A stretch of 64,000 nt of DNA, from contig VXBM01000007.1 in NCBI GenBank assembly GCA_013400155.1, forward strand, positions 2,676,707 through 2,740,706, written 5' to 3'. The position numbers and the translations under genes were made by a program. The number at the start of each line of letters is the position of its first letter. Position 1 is the first letter of the stretch. The DNA comes from Helopsaltes ochotensis (lineage: Eukaryota > Chordata > Aves > Passeriformes > Locustellidae). Shown in pieces: positions 40,801 to 52,800 of this stretch. Below the pieces are notes generated by a model, which ran no database searches, had not been told where the DNA came from, and saw only the letters and a program-made list of their open reading frames with translations.

Positions 40801-43800
40801 AATAGTTTCTAAATTTTACATTTATTTCTGAAAAACATCAAATATACTGTCAGCTCTAAAGTTTTTACTCTGCATCTCAGTGTTGTTGAGCTCTACGTCA
40901 GACAGACATGCACATTTATTTCAGGTCTGTGATTGTATTTTAACACAGTGTATCAGAACACGATCATAATTCTATCAACGAAAAGAGCCAAACACAAAGA
41001 GAATGGATGCTTGTCTTCCAGCTAGAGTTCTAAGAAATTCTGAATATCTTCCTCTAGATGGCAGTGAAAAACTTCTGGCGAGGCCATACCCAAGAATTTG
41101 CACCAGATAACTCAAAGCAGTTCAGTGAGATAGTAGAAGAATTAGTAATTATTGCAGCCAAAGTTACACAAGTGTATGCATTACAATTTGTTTTTACTGA
41201 TTTATAGTTCTGAAGTGTTCACTCAGGAGGTCGAAACAATTTCCACTCAACCACAAGGTATTTTCTGCCTTATCTTTTAGGATAAGAAAATTAAATTTGC
41301 CTTCCTCTATTCCTGAAGACATTCTTATGGTGCTTGTCTGAATTACTTAATAGATAAAATAGTTGGCAATAGGCAGAAAGGGACCATTTTGTGAGAAGAG
41401 ACATAACAGAAGTATGCTCCAGTGTGAAATATTTAGATTTATTGAAAATTATGTTGCAAGCAAACAAAGCATGAGGATATGAACTTCTTTTTAAGAATGT
41501 ATGAAAGCAAGAAAAAAAAAGTAGGAAAAAGAGCCAAGCTGTACTAGCAGCTAGCTTTGATTACTGACAGTGATGTACAGAGAGAATGCACTGGGCATGC
41601 AGTTTTCAGACAGGCATTGAACAGTCAGTTCAATCCATTTTTTTCTACTTTAGTGACTCCTAAGACCCTCTTAGTCAATTTTCTCCATCTCTCTTCTCTA
41701 GACATAAAGAGTACACAGCAGCACAGACATTTAATCTAATTTACAGTAAGCACTTGCTCCTCTAGATCTCATTTACTGTTCAAAACCTGTGCCTGATTAC
41801 AACAAAGGCTTTTTAAAAAGATGCAAGATGTAAATATGAGAATGTAAAAAATTAGTTTATGTTAAAAGCTTCGTGCAAAATAGGTGGGTTATGCATTCAA
41901 CTTCTAGCATCCAAACAAGACAACGATGGAGAGGCAAAGTCTGAATGCTCAGAATACACCAAAGTAGCTTTGTGGTTAAAAAAGTGACATCCAAGTGTCC
42001 ATCTTGAGCACTGAAAGACTACAAACAACTATCAGCAGAAGAGAACTAACACCTATAATATTGCCTAATAATTGAATTTAATACAAAATGTCAGTTATCC
42101 AGGTGGAGTTGAAAGAACAATAGCTCCAACAGTTTCTTTGTGAGAATAACTCACAGATGTCGGGGAAGAGCCTGTAGTGTTAAAAGAAGGAGATACTACT
42201 GCTTTACCTGTCTCAATTGGAGGAACCTTGCTTTCAACAGCATTTGACACTGCTTTGTTGTCTTTAGCACAGGATAATTCTCCATTTGTTGTTTGACAAG
42301 AACAGCAACCTATTAAGTATACACAGTAATAGGAGTTAGCTTCCTTCACTACCACAATTTATTTTCCAAGTGTAACGATATATTCTACACAGCTTTAACT
42401 ATTATGCTCAAAAATCACCCAAAAGGAGAAGACAGACTTAATTTTTCCAATTTTTTGAGAGGGTAAATGGGTCACAATACTAATAGATCACTAATACTAA
42501 TAATTTAACATAACACTACCACCATTGAAGCCACAGAAGTACTTTTAGTTATAGGCAAAAAACCAGCAAGTGATCAAAAAGGCTACATACAAAAAAGGAT
42601 TACAAACACATTGAGTGTTTCTGTTAGCATTTAATTCATTCTCAGAGAGACAATTTAGTGGGTAAACAATGTAAGATGCCTAGTGGGCTGCATTTATCAC
42701 ATCCTGAACAAGGCATCACTTCTTACATAAAAATCATCCACAGGCTTTTCTTCTTGTCCATTTACACAGATCTTACAATGGTAACAAACTTTTCTTAGAA
42801 ACACTAACCTAAATACTTGGGCAGTTATATCTAGATTTTCTTCTGTCCTAATCTAACACCTGAAGCTGTAAACCGTCCTTCCCATGTCAGAATTACATTT
42901 GGAATATTAGTTTATAGCAGCCTAAGCCAATTATTCTTTATACAAATGAACTTCGTCTACCTCTTTCTGCAGATGTCTGTGCAGAAGATCTCGGAGAAGA
43001 CTGTGCAGAAGATTCTGGAGAAGACTGGGCAGAAGATTCTGGAGAAGACTGAGTCATAGTGGCTGAAATGTGATTCTGCCCACTCCCTTCCACTTCAACC
43101 TCCTCCACTGAGCTGCGTGGTGAATATGGGTTCAACACCCCATAGCTGGACCCTTGCCTACTTCTGTTCATGCACATCAGTGAGATACCTGACATCAATA
43201 TACTGATGAACAGTATCACTGCTGTGGTAATTATCTGTTAAAAAAGCAAAGAAAATGCACTTAAATATAGGAAAATAATTGCATATGCCTGTCTTTCTAA
43301 CTTCTGTACTTTTCTAAATACACTTGCAAATGCATCTGAACAAGACAATGTTTTCTGTATTCACTGTTCTTGCACCTCATGCCACTGAAAGAGACTAATT
43401 TTCCTTGCCTGAGTAACTCAGCTTTTTTGTTTTTGTTTTTTTCTTTTAAGTGTGGACCCCTGTTTCCCATCCAAAAACATCCTCTCATTGTCCTCCCCTT
43501 TCCTCTCAGGATCACCAGTGTTCTGGGTTAAGTTCTGCACAGGTACCTTTTAATTTCAAAGAGGAATGTACTCTAATTAACATGCTTTAGCCAATGGGGA
43601 GCACCCTATTAATTAGCCTTTCCCTCTAATCATCTGCCACTGATACCCAGAATCCACTCTGAAGCTATTTAGTACTTGTGAAAGTGCCACGTGAACAATC
43701 CTGAGTGACTCATGGACTCCTTGTCCATAAGAAAGAGAGGGAGAAAACATGACAAATACCTATGCTAGTACACTTTATATCCTCTGAGAAGAGGAACTAT

Positions 43801-46800
43801 TTACTGGTAAAAATGGTAGTTCAGGGTCTTTCAACCTATGGTTGTGCTGAGAAGCCTACCACAGTGCAAGCAATTACTGCTACACAGTACATCCTATATC
43901 CACAGTATATATTGATGTATATCCTATCTATCCTATTACAGACCAAAAGCCATTAAGTAGATATCAGATAATAACAGTTTTAGATAACTATCATGGTAGA
44001 ATACAAATTAGTCACCAGGAAAAGGGTTCTGCAATTCATTACCACTCCTAAGTTTTTTCTTTGAGAAGCCTACTCCCTTTTTTTCTTAGTCATAGCTGTC
44101 TAAACAGGAAGGTCCTTCTCCCAACAAATGTTCCTAGTGGTTCATTACAGAAATACATTTTTGTAGCGATCTATATGCATTCTACAATGATATTTTATTG
44201 TAGTTGCCTGTACTTTGACTGAAACTAATTGCACATGTAGCATAGCAGAAGTCTGAAGTGATGAGAACAGAACACATTCATACCTGATGTTTTCCATAGA
44301 AAAAGGCAGAGTCAATACTAGTGTTGTTACGTTCACCAACAATTAGTAGGATTCCTACCAGAACTGTTGGGACTCTGAAAGAACAAAAGAGGCAGTACAT
44401 AACATATTTAGCATGCTCCCTCTAATTCAGCAGGGAAGCATTTGAATTAACTTACCCCCATCCAGCTATGATGATAAACCCAATGGGAATCTTTACTGTT
44501 TCTCTCTTCTTCAACAGAAACAAAGAAAAAGATAGAAAACCTAAAAAAAAAACAAACAAAAGCAAAAGAAAACCAAAATAAATGCCTTGTTTATTATTAA
44601 AAAGAGAACTGGTAAGTACAGAGCCTAGAAACTCTAGGATGTGACCTGCTCAAGAGCTTAAGATATTCCTCTTAGACGTTTAAATAGTCCAAAATCTTTT
44701 GTCTCACTGTATTCTGAGAAAGTAAATTAGAAATACCCATTGCCTAAAAGATCACATTAATAGTGAAACACTGAAAAAATTCCAGGACATTTTATAGTAA
44801 ATATTCACTTCTAAATGCTAAGAAAGGTTCACAAGAATAAAAAAGATGTCATAAGAACATTTAAGATACAAGTAACTAATTTCTTTAGGTATTAGCAGAA
44901 GTTTTCTATCCTAACCGTATTTAGTAACCAACAAATAGTGTAGTATTCAGTTATAACATTTCTTAAAAAACTAACTAGTCCTTTGTAAAGTCAATGATAA
45001 ATTTAACTAAAAAGTTTTGCATATCTTTACATATATAACTCTTTATGGGAGTATCTTCTGGAACTGCCTATCCTACTCACACCTCAGCAGCTCACAACAT
45101 TCTAATGTGGAAGGAAAACCAGTATTTATGTTAGGCCCCACCAATCATGAGCTATGTACTACAGCTAAATAAATATAACTAAAACTAAAATAAAACTAAA
45201 TATAACTCACTCCAGAAAAACACCACAGAAATTAAACCTGTAGATTCTGGACAAAAATACCTTGAATACCCAAAGTCTCTTTTTTAAAAATCATGTCTGT
45301 AAGGTTCTCCAAGCTTCTTGAGGCATCTTTCAGTTCTATTTCAATCCTGCATTAATCTTACGTACACGTATTGTTTTTAGAAATTACAGTTTCCAGGGGA
45401 GAGAGGTGTTAAAGCTACTCGGCTATTTCCCCCATTTCGTATTTTCTACTTTTTGATGCATCCGATTTTTAAATCTACTTAATGCTGAATAATTAAAATC
45501 TTAAACTTTGCATTAATTAAAAATTGTCATTAAGACTTTGACTAGCTGAAGGGCAACCCACCATGTTCACTCTATTTGTAGTTCCTTCTGCCTTGAGAGT
45601 AGGCTCTCCTCTCTCGTCACACATCAGCCAAGCTGCTGTATCCAGCAAAGGCAAACCACACCTGCCCAGCTGGAAGCTTCCAACAGCAGCAGCAGTGCCT
45701 AACACTAAACCTCAGGACAACTTACAGGTGCCTCTATTTGTAGAACTACAAACAAGTGAAAGGAACAAGCACTCTGAAGAATATAACAACATTATTTCAG
45801 GACATCAATCTTCCATTACAGTACCTGGGCTCTGCCTAGAAAAATCATACCTGTCCATAGGTAGGTGCTATAAAGTGAACTGTAGAGGAATATAAATACG
45901 AGGATCTGTATGGTGATGTCTTTCTCTTTAACAGTGAAATTCCAGGCCACCATTCCAATGCAAGCAATAAACTGGAAGAAAAGTAAGATGCCATCATTTA
46001 AACTGGGAAAGCAGAGTGACAAGAAAAAGTGGAGAGAGAGCTACATACCTGCAGTAAGCTTTAAACTCCACCCCCAGATGCACCAGAGGGTAATTTTATG
46101 AACTGTATACTTCACTTAGCAGCATTACAGTTGTGTCACTTGACTATGCTACCTCATTTTCAGGAGGGATTTTTTGACAGCAAGTATATAACTCACATAA
46201 ACTAGGAGTAAGGCAAATCAGACAAACCCCTCAACTTTTTATACGTTTAGTAAGTAAAAGGTGATGGTTTTGGCAAGTACAAACCATTCACCTGAAATGA
46301 TTTGCACATGAAATTGAGATTAACAGGTATTTGTTCAGCCAAGAATTACATCAGTTGTCACCCAGTGATACTGCATATATGATAATTTTAGCACTGAAGA
46401 AATCTGAAAAGATAGGCTGAAGTATTGTGGAAACAATAACACAATATTTCTTTTTTTTTTTTTTTTTAGATGAAAGCTAACTTTATTGTTACAGAACAGA
46501 AGCACCTGCAGTTTTCATACATGGCATTTTTCAAATGTGACTCCATGAACAGAGCTCAGAGAGTTTACTATATATAGAGAGAGATACTTTTTTAAAAAAC
46601 TACAGAACACTTCAGAAAGCACTACTACACAGATGTACTACAAGCACAGGCTGTTCCAGTTGTGCAGTTGACTTCAAGGGAATAAGGAGCATGTACTCTG
46701 TAGTTCTCTCTCAGATTAAATAACAATTAAAATTAATCCAGAGCCGCTTGGCTTTGGCCTTCCCTAGCCACCAGCCATGCATTCCCACACACCCTTGCAC

Positions 46801-49800
46801 CAGCTGATCCCTCAAAAACAACTTCAGGGACATAAAGCAATACAGGGATTACTTTTCTATTTAGCTCCTTGAATTGGGTCACTATGGAGCCAAACACAGG
46901 CTGCTGCTCCTGGTATTGCCAGCTTCAGATGGGTATAAATTGAAACAGAAGTGCACTCAACAGTATTGGGCAATGACTAAGAAAACATTTCAGAAGCCAC
47001 CCTCCATTCTGATTTTTGTAGTTCTGTTTAGGAGTCACAGTGCCCACATTAACTATCATTTTCTTCAAGGGTGTATTTCAAGGCACAAAATTTGTTCAGA
47101 CAAGTCACACATTAGATTCATCTGCCTTCCACATTTGGCTATAAAGATCTCAGTGTAGAAACCAAACTTCCAAAATTGTTAAAAAATATTTAAACCATAA
47201 AACTCACACAACAGCATTCTCCTTACTACTGACCTGAGCAACAAGTAGATTTGTTGTAATCATATGAGGAAGCTGTTTGTATTTCTTACTCAGAACAACA
47301 ACAGTAAGAGACCAGGTCTGTAACATACAAGAAGAAAAATTAACTTAAGAATAAAAAAAAAACCAACCACCCCCCCAAAAAAAACCAAAAAACAAACCAA
47401 CAAAAGGAGTAGTCTGGCAAATAATGGTGAAATTAAATATACAACAGATCTTAGCAACACGACTGCTACAGTATGCTGCCAGCCCCTTTGCCTCAGCAGC
47501 TGTAGTCAGAAATAGCAATGCATCTTTGTGTTCTCATGTTGGTGAAGTATTTCCAGGAAAGACCAAGAACTTGCCTGGAGCACGCAGAAGCGTGTTAGCT
47601 CCTCAGGACTCAAATGACCACAGTGTAGCCTGGCAATGTAGAATTTAAAATCGACACACACCTCCCCTGAATCTCTCAAAATTATCTGACAGCAAGAGGT
47701 AGCATTCACTTCTGGCTTCCCTTCAGGCACAGTTTCGAGATAAGAGGACTTCAGTGAGACAACAACTTCAGAAAATTCCAACTCCTTCCAACATGGATGT
47801 TTTTATTTTAAAAAAGCAAGTAAGATAATCATGCCACCTGTACTTTCTACAAAACCAAAACAAAATTCACATTGGGCTTCTGGATAATCAACTCAGTTTT
47901 TAAGAAAAGAATTTCTACTAAAGGAATTTGATAAACATAAATTTTTCAGGTTAAACTATTTCATTAATGCTCATTAAGACTTCATTAGACAAATATGCAC
48001 TGACATTTCTGGAGCTGAAGTTTGTACACAGCCTTCATTACTGTGATATCCAAGCACCTCACTTGGCTTGATGTAACTAGTCTCTCTGTGGTGTAAGCTA
48101 GTACTTTAATTTCCTCACACCCTGTTATTAAAAAAAGAAAACAAACCGAACAAAAAAACCTCTCAAGTTCTGCACTAAATGCTCTAATTCAGTCACTCAT
48201 CTTTCTCTACAGTGCAGCGCAGCCTTGCAGCAGACCCACTGTTAAATCAAGATTTTTAACTCCTTCCTCATCCCTCTGCACCAGGCTGTGATGAGGAAGT
48301 ACAACTCTTAGGGTGACTCATTTTGCCGCTTACGCGCTCAGGCTGCCCTGGGCAGCAGTGCCTTTGTGTCTCACCCCAGCAGCACCTACCAGAGAGATGA
48401 GGCTGACGATGCTGATGTCAAAGCTGACGTTTTGGAGTGCAACTGCCAGTGGGTTGGGGTCCATGGATGGGATGGTCAGCAGCCATGCAGAAACATACAT
48501 TATGGGGGCAGACACAAACGTGCTTATCACCATGCCTGAGGTAATCTGCCAAGAGTCAAACAGAAACAGCAGCGGAGTTAATCACATCTCCAGTTAAATA
48601 ATCTGCTTTCAGGAATATAACCACTGGAAAAATTGGACCTTTGAATTAAACATACCTAGACCTTTAACAAATAATGCGTTGTTTCTATAACAATTTATTT
48701 AGAATTTGAGCTAGAAAGTATCTGGTTTATACACGCAGCTAAATTAAAATTTTAACAAGCTTCTGAAATAGGAGGAGTAGAGAGTTTCCTACTGCAGATT
48801 TCTACAGAGCTACAGAGCTATTTCATGGGTGTCAAATATACTAATGACTGCAGTCTAGAGGTGAATTTACACTGTCACAATTTGCTTTTAGAGATAAATA
48901 TTCACACCATAAATAACTAAAAAAACCATGTAGCTATGCAAATATTAACATGCACCAATTCATGAGAAGAAACCACATATTTCCACAAGTGATTTCTAGT
49001 TTGGCTTCTCCTTGTCTTTCTACTTTCTAGAATTTGCACAGTGATGGAAGTGTGAGTTGCTACTTATACTAGAGACTGTGCAATAAAGAGATTTCCTAAG
49101 TTTGTAGAGCATAAAATTCTATCTTGCAAGATTTACTTTTATTATAATTTTCTCTTAATAAAACAAATACATATAAACAACTCAAAAATAGAAACCACTA
49201 AAAACAATGAAAATCAACAAAGATGTGCTAATGTCACTTCAAATGGAAGAAACAATTCTAAAATTTCTATTTTAAATTGAAAAATAATTGGCACCCTCTA
49301 CTATATATACATATAAAAAGTAAAATGCTTTCCATCACAAGATTTAACTGAAGGACAGCACAACTGAATCAGTTAAAACTTAAGGTCCTTCACAAATTTT
49401 CAGCTTTAAACTGACACTATCCTTACTGAAGTCAGTAAACTAATTTCTTTTTTCCCCTAGAAAAACATCTCAAAGATAAGGTCTTTGAAAAAAACAGACA
49501 AAAAATATAACCCCAAAAAATAACAAATATACAAGTTCCTTGTATCTAAATTTATCCTAGCTCTTTCTACTAGAATCACAAATTTAAAAAAAAAAGGATG
49601 AGGACTATCAAGACACTTAAGATACAAGTAATTCCAAGATACCTATTCTACAGAAAAGCAAATTCCTCAAGCCCACTTTTTTATTTATTTCATCAACAAA
49701 GTTACATTCAAAGTTAGGACATATTTGGAAAAGTTTAACTACATACAATTCCTACTTCCATGTTAAATTGACTTGCAAATATTGCGACACCAGGTGCTGC

Positions 49801-52800
49801 TGGAAAAACTCCATAAAGAAATGCATAGTTTGATAAACTGGTATGATTGACCACGCTGTCACTCTTGTCCAAGAGCTCCACCATCTCTCTACAGAGAAAT
49901 GGCATCATGAGCCTGAAAGAGAGGGGGAAAAAGTAATTAAAAATTTTCTTACTCAATCTATAACAATAGACTCTTCTTTACCCACAAAGTGAATAAAAAG
50001 GAAATTTAAGGCTTGTTTGAATACTACTTATGAAAAGCAAAATACTGACATCACTTTGAATGATTACCTTTATTGTTATCAAAATATTTACCAGCTGCTT
50101 AAAAATCTTGTCACAAATTACATTAAAATAAAAAGGACAAATATGACAAGAAACTCGGATATAGAAGCAGCTTCTGTGATTGTGCAGACACATTCTTTGT
50201 ACAAATTTCAAATTTAGAATGACAAAACATTAAAAACCCTCTCCTTTAACAACTGTTACATTAATAGTAGCTATAAGCAGTCAGCAGCTCTGAAATTCAG
50301 TCCATGTTTCTGCAAGCAGTCTGAAATATAATAAGGGCTCAAGCTTAAATATCCCATGCCAAAAGTCTCAGCCAGCAAACATCAAGGCTATTTCAGCAAT
50401 AGCCCAGAACTCACACAGACTCAGTGTAAGCCTTACACAGCCTTACAGTAAAGGAAAGTGGTAACATTAAAACCCAATGTTTTTCACGTTCTCTTTCATT
50501 ACAAAATTTGTCATTAAGCATTAAGTTAAAGACCTTTGTCATAGTTCTTTAACTTTGCTGGTTAGCTGTACTCGATACTCAAATGCACCTTGAAATTTTA
50601 CAATATAAACTCAAATAGAACAAACATTCTATTCTCTTAATTGTAGTTGTATGAAATAAAATATTTAATATTAAATAAATAAATAAATGTTCCCTGAGAT
50701 GTATTTAAGGGAAGATAATGCTAGTTCTAAACAGAACTTGGCATTTATGCACGCTTAAAAGTCAAGCAGTTTTAGAGCATAAAGGACCATTTTTACGCTC
50801 TTCAAATATAGCAGTTTCAAAGACTTGTAGATAAAGCAAAGAAAAACAACTAATTTGGAGAGGCATTGTTTAAGCCAAATAAAATACAAACACTAATCAA
50901 ATTTACTTAAACTCACTATTGTCTAACTATTTATTCAGTAAATTTTAATTTAAGCTACTAATTCCCCAAATACCCAATTCATGACAGATGGCCTGAGGGC
51001 AGTCCATGAAGGCCATGATTTTTTCACTGCAGAGCCTGACAACAGGTTTTCAGCCTATTAAATTTCCTTTAAAAATTAACAGTTGTATTCTGTCAAAGAG
51101 TTTGGGAAGCACTCACTCAAAATATTGTAAGTGAGATGTACTATGATTATGTTTTTGAGAGAAAAGCCATCTGACCAGGGTATTCAGAGCTTAAAACATC
51201 TAGAGAACGAAACTATAAAAATACATAAATTGAACTTACAGTTTAGCTGTGATGAGAAGGATCAGTGCAACAAACATACCCTTTGTCAGTTTTTTTGTTT
51301 GTCCCACCATAGTCAGTCCAAGGTAAAAAAGTGCAGAGCCAGAAAATGAACTGCCCAGTCCATCAAGGAAGTTTTCAAGGTATTCAGGAATTTTCTGGCC
51401 AAGAATAAAGTTTGAGGCAATTCCTATGAAGACCATGAACACAATTGGGTTCTGCAAAACTCGAAGGAGTGCTAGGCCCACTATTTTGATTTTGCTCTGT
51501 GACACAGTGCGATTATTCCTCCACTTCTGGATTTCACAGAAGATAAACCCCAAGGGGTTTAGCATCATAAGAGATATTGGAGCCACTAGGTAAATGTACT
51601 GGAGATACTCTGGGTAAGTGGTTTGATATAAAGCTTCAACTAGAAGACAGGAAATGAAGAGTTATGAGTGATAACATTTCAACAGAAAAATACATTGAAA
51701 TATTGAAATTAAATTTTGCTCTCTGAAAATTAAAGTAAATTATTTAAGTTTCCTCGAGAAGGAACTGAAGAAATCCATTCAATTAACAATCAATATAAGA
51801 TAATGCAGGACAATCATATTAGGCCACAGTTATCTAAGGAACACATCAAAGACCAAAGATTAACTATCCAATACTATTTAATCATCCTACAATTAGTCAA
51901 CATTTACAGGAAAAAAAAAAAAAGAAAACAATATAACAACTCTGTTTCCTTTGTGTCATCCCAAATGCAGGAAAAATCTTGGCTTTATTTCTGACTTGCT
52001 TTTCCTTCCCAGAAACATGACAGTTGTGGAGAATTAAATGCACCTTTGCAGGATACAAGTTGCTTCCCATCTTAAGGGAGTCTCAATTCTGGAACTTCAT
52101 CAGTTTTCCATAGGTAAGTCAGATATGATCTTTCTACACTGATCCAATACAACACAACAAATCAACAATCAGAAAAAAAAATTATTACATAATTATTGGT
52201 TCATTCTCAGGGACTACTTAGGACAAGAGTTACTGCTGTAGTTATGGTCCTTCAAGGAACTCTAAATCATGAGCCTGTTTTCATTACTGCTACATACTTC
52301 TGAGTCAAAGTAGAATTGCTTCTTATTTCAAGTTTGTACTAAAGGCACTTCAAAAATAATGAAAATACTTTGGAAACATATAAAAGATTCAATTCTAATG
52401 TGAATTAGAAACCCCAATGTTTCAAAATGCTTAGAATGTTCTCTTTTACTTGACTTATAATTGTTATATTTAATAATTTTCTTGTTATTAGTAATTATCA
52501 GTAATATGCTATAGGTATTAATATTAAGTATATTATAATATATGAATATACAGTTATTTGTATAATTATTATATATACTACATATTAGATATATATAATG
52601 TATATAATTCATAATTATTAATAACAACATTATTAACCTTTTCTGAAAAAGGTTTTTCTCGTGACTACATTTTTCAAAATCCAAGAAAGTTTTACCTTTG
52701 TATTATTTAAGCCTCTGGAATGACAGGAACTTCCAAGTGCTAAATCAGCACTCACTGTAATCAGTCTTCTCTTCAGACCAAATAAATTGACATTCTCAAC

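Noticed and set aside
42095..42207. Extension of GPR155 exon 10 to an in-frame TAA at 42095
   Set aside because: Would end the protein before its last helices and DEP domain, although those exons are intact downstream; treated as intron unless a short isoform is shown.
42977..43048. 24-bp repeats as a CRISPR array
   Set aside because: Units are contiguous without spacers, in frame inside a vertebrate coding exon.
52328..52684. 118-codon minus-strand frame
   Set aside because: Ile/Tyr/Asn-rich translation of AT-rich intron; no splice sites or homology.
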